Positions 8,122 through 17,443 are shown, numbered from the stretch's first letter. The stretch: DNA of 64,000 nt from Spirosoma linguale DSM 74 (GCA_000024525.1 CP001769.1:868001-932000); one strand, 5' to 3'. Numbers and translations are program-made. The notes: generated from the sequence alone by a model not told the origin.

Positions 8122-9015
8122 CTACTGACTTTGACGGGAGATAACGTTGAGCTGTCGACGCAGATAGCCAAGTAAAATCCGAAGCATATCAACGGTAAAG
8201 TAGGCATAGGGCAACCTCGCATGTTTTACCGCAAAATGATACCGTGTTCGGTAGTTAATGGGCGATTTTATGGCTGATAAGGCCTCGATGAACGCCCGTA
8301 AGGACATCGGCGACTGTAAGTTTACACCCGTGGCGTCAGTAAATTCATGGACGACGCTGGATGCGGATACGACAAGTGGAAAACCTGCCCGGCGCGCACG
8401 AACTGAAAAATCCAGATCTGCCATATGATGCCGGAAGCGCTGTTCGTCAAAAAAACCAATTCTATCGAAAACAGCTCGGGGGATAAACATGCCTCTTCCC
8501 GGCAAACTGTCAGACAAAAGATAGGGGGCCGTCGTTTTTAGACGATCATACCTGTTCTTAAAGCGGGTTTCGGCCCAGTTTTCGATGTCAGGTATGAGCA
8601 GATTCAGGCGTGTACCGGCGTATAATAGTCGTTGGGGCGCTTTCACATCGACCGATACCGAGCCGACGATACAAGGTTTATGAGCCTGGTAAGCGCTCAG
8701 GAGACTTTCCAGATAAGTCGTATCAATCGTCGTGTCGTCATTTAGAGTCAGAATAAAGTCGTCGTCTCCAGGGTTGAACGTCTGGAGTACGTACCGGATA
8801 CCAAGATTGGTAGCCCCAGCCCACCAGAGGGAGCCGTCGCCCGGTAGTACTACTACATCGGAAAAACTCGATCTTATCTGTTCAGTGGTACCGTCGGTAG
8901 ACCCATCGTCGACCACAATAACCTGTTGCGCCGTTATGGTTTGTCGCGATAAACAGGCAAGGCAGCCTATCGTATAATGCCTGCGATTATGTACCGGTAT
9001 GACAATATAAATCAT
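8122..9015 (-). CDS. Family 2 glycosyltransferase
   Basis: A 297-residue inverting GT2 enzyme of the rhamnosyltransferase-like group. MIYIVIPVHNRRHYT opens the GT-A domain, VVDDGSTDGT (near 35-44) binds the nucleotide, LNDDTTID (near 92) is the DxD metal site, and MADLDFSVRARRAG near 193 is the acceptor-side motif. No membrane segment is evident. Its ATG overlaps the polymerase stop by 4 nt (ATGA), which implies translational coupling. It should add one residue of the repeat unit. Confidence 0.88.
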   Translation of the reverse strand: MIYIVIPVHNRRHYTIGCLACLSRQTITAQQVIVVDDGSTDGTTEQIRSSFSDVVVLPGDGSLWWAGATNLGIRYVLQTFNPGDDDFILTLNDDTTIDTTYLESLLSAYQAHKPCIVGSVSVDVKAPQRLLYAGTRLNLLIPDIENWAETRFKNRYDRLKTTAPYLLSDSLPGRGMFIPRAVFDRIGFFDEQRFRHHMADLDFSVRARRAGFPLVVSASSVVHEFTDATGVNLQSPMSLRAFIEALSAIKSPINYRTRYHFAVKHARLPYAYFTVDMLRILLGYLRRQLNVISRQSQ

Positions 9016-10367
9016 GCTGTATAGGGTTCCGTCGTTGATTGACGTTGGCTAAAGAGCCTGAATACGGCAAACAGGCCATATAAGTACATCGTAACAGATA
9101 GACAACCGGCGGTAACTGAACTTTGTCCAAAGACGGTCAGGACGAGTAGTCCATAGATAGTACTTAGAAAGATCATGCTCGACTTCTTCGTTACATGTAC
9201 CAGTCGATAGGATAAGCTGCTGATTAACCAGCCAAAAAACGTGATGAACAGCAAACCGTAAAAGCTATACGCAAAATAGAGTTCTGAGGTTAAGCCAGTT
9301 CGAATACCCAGGGTATTTTCATTATCGAAGAGTTTCATGAAGGTATAGCCACTGTCTTTATGAACTAATTCAGACTTGTCGAAGCCCGTAAGTTTGAGGA
9401 CGGATGAATTGACAAAGCCACCGATTGTACTTGCCAGTAGATCGTATCCTGCTATTTCGCCGGGTTTATATTCATTGACGGCCCGGATATACTCCCGAAA
9501 CTCGGAGCCAAGTGGAAAACCATCGCGCTCAAACGGAGACTCTGTTGCGTTGCCCAGCCTGATATTTTGTAAAATAACGTACAGAAATACGCCACTCAGC
9601 AGGATCATGATCGTCCGATAATCGATGGTCAATGCACCTGCCATTAATTTGTCGTAAACGAAGATGCCCAGCAGCGACACCAGTAAGTACAGCCGCTTGC
9701 TATCTGCCGACATAATCAGCACAGTCAGTATTAACATGCTTAGCCAGAAGGCTTTATTTCGGGTGGTTGTGCTGTTTAAGAAGCGGTCGTACAAGAGGAT
9801 GGCTGAAAAACAGTTGAAAAAACCGAAGTTATAGACATAACCATAATTCAGGCCGTACATAGTATCGGTCACATCGTTGCCTGATAAAATGGGAATAAAG
9901 CCCACATTTCGGACGAAATCAACGATCCAGATGAGCGGGAAGACCAGCAGGAAATACTCGAAGGGCCCCAGATCATGACTAATTAATCGGCCTCTAGCCT
10001 TCTCCTCCACCGATAGAGTTGGAACATGGGTATTTACGTCATGTACCAGCATACCGATACTGAGGAAGATTAGATAAATGTTATAGATGATACACCCCTC
10101 ATCCATTGAAATATAGTAGGGGTTGATGGCGAAATAGGTTAAAATTTTGAGTTCACCCACATACAGCCAGGCGGTCCAGATAATCAGAAAAGCCTTTGTA
10201 TACCGGTTCTTCAGGAGAAAGATCGTGGCAATGGGAACGACAAGTAACGAGTGACTTAACAGTGAAGGGTAGATATAATATTCGTTGTAGTCAAAGAATG
10301 CCTGATAAAGCAGTGGGGTTACCTGCACCAGGGCGAAATAAATAAGCAGTTGAATGTTCTTACTCAT
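9012..10367 (-). CDS. wzy: Wzy-like polysaccharide repeat-unit polymerase
   Basis: A 451-residue integral membrane protein with about ten to twelve hydrophobic segments and one large loop (about residues 290-360), the layout of O-antigen/exopolysaccharide polymerases. The frame is open to 10481, but that part overlaps the upstream acyltransferase by over 100 bp; the ATG at 10365-10367 (MSKNIQLLIYF) leaves an 8-nt overlap and begins at the first membrane segment. Wzy proteins join lipid-linked repeat units at the periplasmic face. Sequence conservation is poor in the family, so the call rests on topology and its place between flippase, Wzc and transferase genes. Confidence 0.75.
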   Translation of the reverse strand: MSKNIQLLIYFALVQVTPLLYQAFFDYNEYYIYPSLLSHSLLVVPIATIFLLKNRYTKAFLIIWTAWLYVGELKILTYFAINPYYISMDEGCIIYNIYLIFLSIGMLVHDVNTHVPTLSVEEKARGRLISHDLGPFEYFLLVFPLIWIVDFVRNVGFIPILSGNDVTDTMYGLNYGYVYNFGFFNCFSAILLYDRFLNSTTTRNKAFWLSMLILTVLIMSADSKRLYLLVSLLGIFVYDKLMAGALTIDYRTIMILLSGVFLYVILQNIRLGNATESPFERDGFPLGSEFREYIRAVNEYKPGEIAGYDLLASTIGGFVNSSVLKLTGFDKSELVHKDSGYTFMKLFDNENTLGIRTGLTSELYFAYSFYGLLFITFFGWLISSLSYRLVHVTKKSSMIFLSTIYGLLVLTVFGQSSVTAGCLSVTMYLYGLFAVFRLFSQRQSTTEPYTA

Positions 10368-11001
10368 AAACAGGTTGAGCCTGGAGTGAACGAATAAATT
10401 GGGCGGGATTGCCTCCCCATATCTGGTTGGGCGGAATGGTTCCGGTAACGACTGAACCGGCCGCAATAACGGAATGCGCACCGATGGTCACACCTTTTAA
10501 AATGGTAACATGCGCACCGATAAAGACGCCATTTTGTATAACGACCGGAGCCGTTTTGGCCAATGCGTTATCCCGGAAGCGGACTCGCTGAGCAGGTTCC
10601 AACGAATGAAAATCCGTGTCGTAAATAACGGTGTTACCCCCAATCGTAACATCGTCGCCAATCGTAATGGCATTATGGCAAACCAGCGCCGTGCAACTCA
10701 TCCCTACACGGTTGCCAATTTGAATGGCTCCCCCCAGGTCAGCAATGAAAAAACAGGGCTGTTGTCGGCCGATTCGATTATAATTTCGACCACTGTTGAT
10801 GCTAAATGACTTGCCGATCGTCATGGAGCAGCCGTCGTTGATGTCGACGATTGGTATGCCGTAGCTTTCCAGGCCCGAACCGTACGGAACGTTGTTCAGG
10901 TAAAAGAGCATACGGGTAACCAGTGCCCCGGCAACCCGCCGACTGCGTCGCCATCCAAATCGAATGACTCTGAAACCGAAACGTATGAGCTTAAAGGGCA
11001 T
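10360..11001 (-). CDS. Hexapeptide-repeat acyltransferase (maltose O-acetyltransferase-like)
   Basis: A 213-residue left-handed beta-helix enzyme. The catalytic region reads HNAITIGDDVTIGGNTVIYDTDFH (split around the catalytic His at DTDFHSLEP), then GVFIGAHVTILKGVTIG and the closing GGNPAQFIRSL. It is closer to WcaB/Maa types than the other acyltransferase in the locus, so two different acyl decorations are likely. Its start overlaps the flippase stop by 11 nt and its stop overlaps the polymerase start by 8 nt, showing tight coupling within the operon. Confidence 0.85.
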   Translation of the reverse strand: MPFKLIRFGFRVIRFGWRRSRRVAGALVTRMLFYLNNVPYGSGLESYGIPIVDINDGCSMTIGKSFSINSGRNYNRIGRQQPCFFIADLGGAIQIGNRVGMSCTALVCHNAITIGDDVTIGGNTVIYDTDFHSLEPAQRVRFRDNALAKTAPVVIQNGVFIGAHVTILKGVTIGAHSVIAAGSVVTGTIPPNQIWGGNPAQFIRSLQAQPVYE

Positions 11002-12337
11002 ACATGATTCTTTTGTACTCGTTCCGACACACCAGTAGCATACTCACATTCCAGATCGTTCCGGCAATCACCACACTGGAGGGGCCAGCCTCAAACCAGC
11101 GGAAGAGGGCGGTAGTTAAACCGACATACAGGATAACGCCGACTAATGAAACGTAGACCAGAAGACCAATCTTCCCGGTTCCATTGATCAATGAATTGTA
11201 GTTGCTTAAAAATATGAAGCTGACTACATAAATCATCAGCGAAAGCGATAGCATTGGTGAAACAGTAATGTTTGTTCCAACCCACAACCGAAATATCGGG
11301 TTGGCAGCCAGTAGCATTAACCCGGCTAGTAACGCCATTCCGACGCTAATACGATTCAATTGGCGTAAGGTTTGCTGAATCCATACTTTATCGCGTTTGA
11401 CGTATGCATCGGTAAAGGCTGACCAATAAGGGGTAATGAGGATGCCATGCAGTATCGTTATGATGCTGAAATACTTGTTGGCAATACTATAAGGCCCTAC
11501 AGTGGCAGAACCCAGAAAGTAAGAGATGAACAAGCCCCCTGACGTGAATACCAGGATACTGATGAGTTGAAGAATAAAGAATTTGCCGCCCAGATTAACT
11601 AGCTCATAGGTTAGAGAAAAGTCAATATCAGTGAAACGGGGAGCGATTTTGGGGTAAACATATTGGAAAAGGTAGACCGAAACCAGGCCAAGCACAATGA
11701 GGGGAACCAGATTATAAACATGGGCGATAGCGGATAGTGATTTGTCGAACGTATTGGCTCCAAGATAAATGATGGACACGATCAGAGCATTGGTCAACAG
11801 TAAAATCCAGCCCACCCAGGCCGCTTTTTGATCGGCAAAAAGTATTGAGTTAATGGGTTTAAGAATAAGCTGGATACTAAAACTTATCAGCGTGTACGTG
11901 ATAATGCCATTGACCTGCCGGGGTTCCGGGCTCTGAATATTCAGTACGGAGGTCCACTGGACATAATGCCCGATTACGATGAACAGGGTAATCAGCAGCA
12001 AGGCTATACACATTGATAACGCATATAATGTGCTTACGTATGTTCGGGCTGTTTGAACGTCGCCGGTATTAAAAAAAACAACTAGTCTGTTGCGCAGGCC
12101 GTTGCCGAAGCTCACATCGATAAGACTGAACCAGGACGTCAGGAACGTGACGGTCATCCAAATACCGAAATCCTGAATGTTGATGTATCCCAGTGTGAGC
12201 GGAATGGTTAGAAACCCAATCAGAATACCTACCCCTTTCACAACTACCGATTGCACTACGTTCTTGTAAATGAGCAAGCTACGTGCGTCGATAGACCCCG
12301 GTTTGTTGATTTTAGCGAGTAGTGATCCTGGTTTCAT
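10991..12337 (-). CDS. wzx: Wzx-like lipid-linked oligosaccharide flippase
   Basis: A 448-residue MOP-superfamily membrane protein with about twelve to fourteen predicted helices, starting shortly before the first segment (VVKGVGILIGFLTIPLTLGY). The motif FGIWMTVTFLTSWFSLIDVSFGNGLRN is typical of the first helical pair in Wzx/RfbX proteins. It should turn the undecaprenyl-linked repeat unit to the periplasmic face before Wzy polymerisation. It lies 5 bp after the sugar transferase gene and overlaps the next gene, so all are one operon. Confidence 0.85.
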   Translation of the reverse strand: MKPGSLLAKINKPGSIDARSLLIYKNVVQSVVVKGVGILIGFLTIPLTLGYINIQDFGIWMTVTFLTSWFSLIDVSFGNGLRNRLVVFFNTGDVQTARTYVSTLYALSMCIALLLITLFIVIGHYVQWTSVLNIQSPEPRQVNGIITYTLISFSIQLILKPINSILFADQKAAWVGWILLLTNALIVSIIYLGANTFDKSLSAIAHVYNLVPLIVLGLVSVYLFQYVYPKIAPRFTDIDFSLTYELVNLGGKFFILQLISILVFTSGGLFISYFLGSATVGPYSIANKYFSIITILHGILITPYWSAFTDAYVKRDKVWIQQTLRQLNRISVGMALLAGLMLLAANPIFRLWVGTNITVSPMLSLSLMIYVVSFIFLSNYNSLINGTGKIGLLVYVSLVGVILYVGLTTALFRWFEAGPSSVVIAGTIWNVSMLLVCRNEYKRIMYAL

Positions 12338-12342
12338 TGATA

Positions 12343-13008
12343 TTAAAAAGCATCTGTATTCCCCTTCAGCATGGTCACTAATGTTTGCAGGCAGATAGAG
12401 ATATCCATTCTTGTCGAGGCCTTGCGGATATAAAACTGATCGTACATCAGCCGGTGTTTCATTTTTAGGGGGTTACCTGTCTCGCCCCGGCATCCCCGCG
12501 CCTGAGCCAGCCCTGTAATGCCCGGTCTGACACTGTATCGATGCAGATACCCTGGAAGACTAAACCAAAATTGAGCGTCCAGCTGGATAGGATGGGGGCG
12601 TGGCCCAACAACGCTCATATCGCCCCGTAGCACATTGATAAACTGCGGTATTTCATCAAGATTCGTACGCCTGAGAATTCTACCGACTGCTGTTACGCGG
12701 CTATCATCTTTCGAAACCTGACGGAATGGCCCTTTACTGGCTGGCCACTGCATAGTTCGGAATTTGTAGCAGGTGAAATGCTGGCCATTCAAACCTGAAC
12801 GGGTTTGCCTGAAAATAGCTGGTCCGCGGGAAGTAAGAACAACCAAAAGGCTGATGACCGGCATTAGCCAGCTTAAGATCAACAGCGTGACCAGGCTGGC
12901 CACCACTAAATCGAACAAACGCTTATACTTATACGGATTGACGGCCGACGTACTGGGTTGCCTGACGCGGGCTTTTATACGGTGGGGGTCCAGGGCGTTG
13001 GAGACCAT
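12343..13008 (-). CDS. Initiating sugar transferase (phosphoglycosyl transferase)
   Basis: A 221-residue short-form member of the bacterial sugar transferase family (WcaJ/PglC core without the long N-terminal membrane domain). One re-entrant hydrophobic helix spans about residues 30-58. It is followed by the core motifs GPAIFRQTRSGLNG, FTCYKFRTM, RTNLDEIPQFINVLRGDMS and VGPRPHP; the Asp-Glu pair in the LDEIPQ motif is the catalytic dyad known from PglC. It transfers a sugar-1-phosphate to undecaprenyl phosphate and so starts the repeat unit. Its start is 12 bp after the wzc stop. The donor sugar is not deducible. Confidence 0.92.
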   Translation of the reverse strand: MVSNALDPHRIKARVRQPSTSAVNPYKYKRLFDLVVASLVTLLILSWLMPVISLLVVLTSRGPAIFRQTRSGLNGQHFTCYKFRTMQWPASKGPFRQVSKDDSRVTAVGRILRRTNLDEIPQFINVLRGDMSVVGPRPHPIQLDAQFWFSLPGYLHRYSVRPGITGLAQARGCRGETGNPLKMKHRLMYDQFYIRKASTRMDISICLQTLVTMLKGNTDAF

Positions 13009-13020
13009 AACAAAAACACG

Positions 13021-15372
13021 TTAAGTAGTAGAAAGTAAGCGGTCTAGCAGCGTTTTTTTCTTGGTGTTTGTGTAGCCGTAGGCATTTCCTTTCTGGCCAT
13101 AGCTGTAGTAATTCGGTTCACTGTCACCAACGTCATTGAGTACAATGTTGAGTTTGTTGAAGCGCTTTTCGCGGTGAAGCATTTCAATCATTTTCAAATA
13201 ATTCCGGGGCGTAACATCGTGCCGAACGATGTATAAGGTAGCATCGGCATACGGGGCAATGAGCTGGGCATCGGTAACCAGACCAACGGGTGGTGCATCG
13301 ATGATCACATAGTTAAAGCGTTCCCGCAATTCACGAATCAGTTTCTCCAGCCGAACTCCACTCAGTAACTCAGACGGATTGGGGGGCAGTGGGCCGCTTC
13401 GAACGATGTAATAATTGTCATTGCCTATAATTGGTTGGATAATAGCCTCTACGGTTGTTTCGCCAATCAAATAGTTGCTCAGTCCCAGCCCATTGTCGAT
13501 GTCGAGTGAGTTGCGAAGTTGAGGTTTTCGCAAGTCCATCTCCAGAATTACGGTTCGTGACCCCACCAGAGCCAGACTAGCTCCGAGGTTCAGGGAGAGA
13601 AACGATTTCCCTTCGCCGTTGATGCTGGACGTGAAAAGTAACACCTGACTACCCGCTCGGTGATCGCGCAGGAAGCTCAGGTTGGTACGCAGGGCCCTGA
13701 TCTGTTCGGCAATGACCGAGTTTACCCGCGAGGATACGACAAGTGAGTCGGGTGAGCGTTTTCGTACAATTTCGCCTAAAATGGGCGTTTGGGTCTGGGC
13801 TTCTACATCGGCTCGCCGGATTACCCGGTTGTTAATGACATCACGACTACTCATGATGCCAATAGGGATCATCAAACCAACAAGCATAAACAGCAGGTAA
13901 GTGAGCGGCTTGTTCGGTTTCGTTGGTTTTGCTTCACTACGGGCTACGTCGATTACCCGGGAGTCGGAAATAGTCGAAGCAAAGGATACCGCCGTTTCTT
14001 CCCGTTTGCGCAGCAAATAGGTATACAAATCATTTTTGATGGCCTGCTGGCGGGTAATGTTCAGCAGCGCCCGCTCTTTGGCCGGTATTGTTCGTATTGT
14101 CCCTTCTATCGTCTGGTTAGTCCGGGTAAACTGGCGCTGGGCTGTGGTGAGCATAGCCCGCATGGTGCCTATATTCTCATTGATGTCGGCTTTAATGGCT
14201 CTGATTTGGGCATCGACAGTGCGCAGGAGTGGATTTTTATCCGGAACTGTCTGTGCCAGTTCATTCCGTTGTGCTTCTAACTTGGTAGCGGTTTGAATGA
14301 GGTTGATCAGGGTGGGGTCACTTAAGCCAAGGGTTGCAGGTGTACCATTCCGATGACCGGGTTGCTGGTGAATATACTCCTCAATTTCACGGAGGGCTCC
14401 CAACTGAATAGAAACCTGACTCATCTCGGCATCATTGCGCTGAACGGTTTCCAGAAAGCCCTGCGCCTGGCTGGTAAGGTCGGTAATTCCCTGCGCCGAT
14501 TTGTATCGTTCAACGCCTTTTTCGACCGATTCCAGCTCGCCCGCTACCAGTTGCAGCCGTTCTTCGATAAAATTCAGGGTGTTCGACGCAACGCGGTTTT
14601 TATCCAGTACGGCGGCTTCGTTATAAACATCGATCAGGCGATTCAGAATAGCTTCTCCTTTATCCTGAACGGCTGTTTCCAGTGAAAGGGCTATTACCGT
14701 AGAGGCTTTGCTGGTAGGCTCGGCCTTCAGTACTTTCAAATAGCCATTGACTATTTTTTCCTCCTCGAAAACCTGAATGAAAACGGGCTCGGTCGATGAT
14801 GAAACCGGCTGGCGGGGAAACACCCGTAACCGGCCGTAAGGCGTCTTTACGCTCTGGTTGAGGGGATATCGCTGACCGTTTAGGCTGACGGTATTTTTGT
14901 CGATAAAGGCCAGGTGTAGCGGGTCTGCCGTGTAGAGTGACGGGTTGGCTTGCTCAATGATCAAACGCACCGGCGACTGGTTAAATAGCTCCCGTTTACC
15001 AAATGGCGTTTCGCGATAATAGACTACGTCCAGATGGAGTTGTTGAACCACCCGAGCCATCAGGGTGTAGGACTTCAGCACTTCAATTTCATTCTCGACT
15101 ACTTTTTTCGGGGCAAAAATTTCCAGCTCTTTGAGCATGCTCTCGGAGTCCAGTCCTTTTTTTTCGTCCTTAACCAGTAAACTTGCCGTGCTTTTGTAGA
15201 TAGGCTGCTGGTAGAGCAGGTAAAAAAAAGCGACGATAAGTAATGTCCCTACCGATAGCACAAACCAGTACCAGTAACGGACATACCGCAACAGCGTTGC
15301 TCTGATTTGGGTGCTGCCCGTGTCCATGAGCTGGTATGGCACGTAGCTGTAGTTCGATGAGTTGGTTGCCAT
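13021..15372 (-). CDS. wzc: Wzc-like polysaccharide co-polymerase / BY-kinase
   Basis: A 783-residue inner-membrane protein. Order of parts: first membrane helix near 35-57, Wzz domain, long periplasmic coiled coil (about 240-440) with GNVR-type end, second helix near 490-510, then a cytoplasmic tyrosine autokinase. The kinase shows Walker A (SSINGEGKSF), Walker A' (VILEMDLRKP) and Walker B (YVIIDAPPVG). The C-terminal tyrosine cluster is PNYYSYGQKGNAYGYTN. It controls chain length and export through Wza by cycles of phosphorylation. A TTG at 15408 would overlap wza by 29 bp; the ATG at 15370-15372 is 7 bp after the wza stop and is preferred. No separate phosphatase (Wzb) gene is seen. Confidence 0.93.
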   Translation of the reverse strand: MATNSSNYSYVPYQLMDTGSTQIRATLLRYVRYWYWFVLSVGTLLIVAFFYLLYQQPIYKSTASLLVKDEKKGLDSESMLKELEIFAPKKVVENEIEVLKSYTLMARVVQQLHLDVVYYRETPFGKRELFNQSPVRLIIEQANPSLYTADPLHLAFIDKNTVSLNGQRYPLNQSVKTPYGRLRVFPRQPVSSSTEPVFIQVFEEEKIVNGYLKVLKAEPTSKASTVIALSLETAVQDKGEAILNRLIDVYNEAAVLDKNRVASNTLNFIEERLQLVAGELESVEKGVERYKSAQGITDLTSQAQGFLETVQRNDAEMSQVSIQLGALREIEEYIHQQPGHRNGTPATLGLSDPTLINLIQTATKLEAQRNELAQTVPDKNPLLRTVDAQIRAIKADINENIGTMRAMLTTAQRQFTRTNQTIEGTIRTIPAKERALLNITRQQAIKNDLYTYLLRKREETAVSFASTISDSRVIDVARSEAKPTKPNKPLTYLLFMLVGLMIPIGIMSSRDVINNRVIRRADVEAQTQTPILGEIVRKRSPDSLVVSSRVNSVIAEQIRALRTNLSFLRDHRAGSQVLLFTSSINGEGKSFLSLNLGASLALVGSRTVILEMDLRKPQLRNSLDIDNGLGLSNYLIGETTVEAIIQPIIGNDNYYIVRSGPLPPNPSELLSGVRLEKLIRELRERFNYVIIDAPPVGLVTDAQLIAPYADATLYIVRHDVTPRNYLKMIEMLHREKRFNKLNIVLNDVGDSEPNYYSYGQKGNAYGYTNTKKKTLLDRLLSTT

Positions 15373-15379
15373 AGTGCAG

Positions 15380-16210
15380 TTAGTAGGTTCGTGACAGGAT
15401 GATGGCAACTAACGACAAGGCGCTTAGAATGGCTGGTACGATCTGATAAAAATGATCGGCATTATTGACTCGGGCCCGGCCGGGCTCTACGTAAACAATA
15501 TCGTTTGGATGTAAATAGTAATACGGTGATCGGAACAGGCTTCGCCTGGTAATATCAACGCGGGCAAAGGTCTTCTGCCCGTTCTCCTCCCGAACGACCA
15601 GAATATTGTCGCGCCGTCCGTAAATGGTGGCATCACCGGCCAAACTGAGGGCTTCGATCAGGGTAATCTGATCGTTGGGAACTGTAAAGAGTGAAGGCCG
15701 CATCACTTCCCCGAGTACTGAAATGCGGAAGTTCAGGTTTCGTACGTTCACCGTTGGCTCCTTCAGATAAGTAGCCAGTTTTTCTTTGATCAGTGCGCTG
15801 GTTTGAGAAATGGTTAACTTTTCTACCTTCAGCAGGCCAATCAGTGGCAGTTCAATTTCGCCCGTAGCTGATACCATATATCCTGCCATTTCGGGTAACC
15901 CTGGGCTATTTGTAGGCTGTTGGGCGCGCGGAGTACTCTGAGAGATAGGGGCGTATGGGTTAAAAAAAGTGCTTGCCTCAAGATTGAGGCTACTTACCTG
16001 AACTGATAGTACATCGCCTGCCTTAATAAGTGGAACATACGCTTCGGGCATGCGAACATTGGCACCATTTTCGATATCACTCTGGAAGTAGACGATCTTT
16101 TTTGGTGATACGCAGCCAGCCATAGTAAATAAGGTCTCCAAAAAAATGACAGTAATAAAGAATCTTAGAAAAGTACGCTGAGAAGGGTAATCGTAAAATG
16201 TATAATTCAT
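15380..16210 (-). CDS. wza: Wza-like outer-membrane polysaccharide export lipoprotein
   Basis: A 276-residue lipoprotein with a long N-terminal segment and lipobox (FTMAGC, Cys near 33). It then carries a polysaccharide-export domain (SVQVSSLNLEAS near 72, GYMVSATGEIELPLIG near 110-125) and a SLBB domain (RISVLGEVMRPSLFTVP). A C-terminal hydrophobic stretch (VPAILSALSLVAIIL) would be the outer-membrane helix. It forms the export channel working with Wzc. It is first in the operon; a candidate sigma54 promoter lies 125-140 bp upstream. Confidence 0.92.
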   Translation of the reverse strand: MNYTFYDYPSQRTFLRFFITVIFLETLFTMAGCVSPKKIVYFQSDIENGANVRMPEAYVPLIKAGDVLSVQVSSLNLEASTFFNPYAPISQSTPRAQQPTNSPGLPEMAGYMVSATGEIELPLIGLLKVEKLTISQTSALIKEKLATYLKEPTVNVRNLNFRISVLGEVMRPSLFTVPNDQITLIEALSLAGDATIYGRRDNILVVREENGQKTFARVDITRRSLFRSPYYYLHPNDIVYVEPGRARVNNADHFYQIVPAILSALSLVAIILSRTY

Positions 16211-16628
16211 GCGATAGTCATGTCAACGGATGGTAAAACCAGTTTTCAGACGGGCCATGTATTCTTTGGTAACGTACCATTTTTTGTCTGGTGGGTTACC
16301 TGTTTTCCGAACTGAATTGGCTACTTATTTAGTGCATGATTCATGCCAATTCGTATAGTAAGAAGAAAATTTAGACAGGTTATTTCGTGGCTGACAATGG
16401 GAAATCGGTTCTCAATTTGTGGCTATAAAGCAAATTGCCATTACTCAACCGTTGGGTTCCAATGGTGAAGTAATGGCAATTAATCTGGTAAACAGACTGA
16501 TTAGTGGGTTGAGCCGTCGTCGAACCCAGGCAGGTTCAGCTCAAAAACAATGCCCGGATGTTAAACAGGTTTTGCTGGATAGTCAGTCGGCCTGTTGGTG
16601 GTAGTGTATATAGATTAGGTGCTTTCGA
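16211..16628. other. 418-bp intergenic region upstream of the exopolysaccharide operon
   Basis: This stretch separates wza from the TerB-like gene; both are on the minus strand. A weak 61-codon frame on + (16419-16604, GTG start) has no protein features and is not called. The notable element is the sigma54-like site at 16334-16350. Confidence 0.6.
16334..16350 (-). promoter_or_regulatory. Sigma54-like promoter upstream of wza
   Basis: Minus-strand bases TTGGCATGAATCATGCA follow the consensus TTGGCACG-N4-TTGCA with two mismatches and exact GG-N10-GC spacing (GG 16347-16346, GC 16335-16334). Transcription would begin near 16322, giving a leader of about 112 nt. The inner bases GCATGA-T-TCATGC are also an inverted repeat, so a repressor or activator site is an alternative reading. 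Confidence 0.45.
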
Positions 16629-17024
16629 TTAAAGTCGCCGGAGGTCACGCCGGAACCGTTTAATTAACTCCTGCTCCTTACGAGAAGTGTCGTCGTGCGC
16701 CTGAGCAATCTGTATCAGGATATTGATGAACTGCTTTTTAAGCGGTTCTGTGAGACCTTTTCGGTTGTTGCTGAATCGTCTCATCCCGAAAGCATAGGCC
16801 TCTTCAACGGTTTCACCGCAGTTTTCTCGCAGAAAGAAGGCGTACAGAGCCAGGTCGCCGTGGGGTACACTGGCCAGTAACTCTTTTACGGTTTGCATCT
16901 CGGCCAGTTGAATCCGGCCATCGACTTTGGCTAGTGCATACGCTACACTACCAAGACCCATATACAGATCGGCTGGTTCAGCAGTGGATTGATCAAGGGT
17001 ATTCACTTCTTCGTTGGTATTCAT
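16629..17024 (-). CDS. TerB-like all-helical protein
   Basis: A 131-residue protein without signal peptide. The segment SVAYALAKVDGRIQLAEMQTV resembles the first acidic metal-site helix of TerB/DjlA-type domains (A-x-x-D-G-x-I-x-x-x-E), and IAQAHDDTSRKEQELI resembles the second half. In TerB the acidic residues bind metal. It is the last of three small genes after a two-component system. The fold assignment is by pattern only and the function is unknown. Confidence 0.6.
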   Translation of the reverse strand: MNTNEEVNTLDQSTAEPADLYMGLGSVAYALAKVDGRIQLAEMQTVKELLASVPHGDLALYAFFLRENCGETVEEAYAFGMRRFSNNRKGLTEPLKKQFINILIQIAQAHDDTSRKEQELIKRFRRDLRRL

Positions 17025-17107
17025 GGTAGTAAGTAGGTTGATTTGTGCGTGTTAGTGCGTAGACGATGGTCTCTTGCCAGCCTTTTCAGGGCTTAAAGAA
17101 ACGGCTG

Positions 17108-17407
17108 TCAAATGGTAGGCAAAATCAGGCAAATCGGTATGTGAACAAGCCGGATGTCGATAGCCGTTTTGCCTTTATCTGCCGAAATATATGTGCTGAT
17201 AGCCGAGATCATCAGACGGTTTCGAATCAGTAAATTGGCAAAACGGAGATCGTCGCAGTCGAAATTATGGCATCCCGGGCGCGTTAGGGTAATCTCGATG
17301 GATTGATCGTTCGTTTGGCGCCGATCCTCCAAAACGACTGTCCATTTGGGGAACTCGTTGATGAAGTACTGGTATACCGGTAGAACGGGCGTATCTGTTA
17401 TAGTCAT
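17108..17407 (-). CDS. Small hypothetical protein
   Basis: A 99-residue protein I do not recognise. It is mixed alpha/beta with one CHNFDCDDL motif, which might bind a metal, and a hydrophobic C-terminus (VHIPICLILPTI). It lies 36 bp after the membrane-anchored small protein and 83 bp before the TerB-like gene on the same strand, so co-transcription is plausible. No signal peptide is evident. The alternative that it is a chance frame cannot be excluded, but position and ATG support a real gene. Confidence 0.5.
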   Translation of the reverse strand: MTITDTPVLPVYQYFINEFPKWTVVLEDRRQTNDQSIEITLTRPGCHNFDCDDLRFANLLIRNRLMISAISTYISADKGKTAIDIRLVHIPICLILPTI

Positions 17408-17443
17408 GGGTGAAACGAACGGATAAAGTTTATGTAAATCGAT

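Noticed and set aside
13789..14280. 163-codon frame on + opposite wzc
   Set aside because: Antisense shadow of the coiled-coil region of the Wzc-like gene, no protein features.
16419..16604. 61-codon + strand frame in the spacer upstream of wza
   Set aside because: GTG start, no recognisable domain and no ribosome-site or neighbour support; it overlaps the probable control region of the exopolysaccharide operon.
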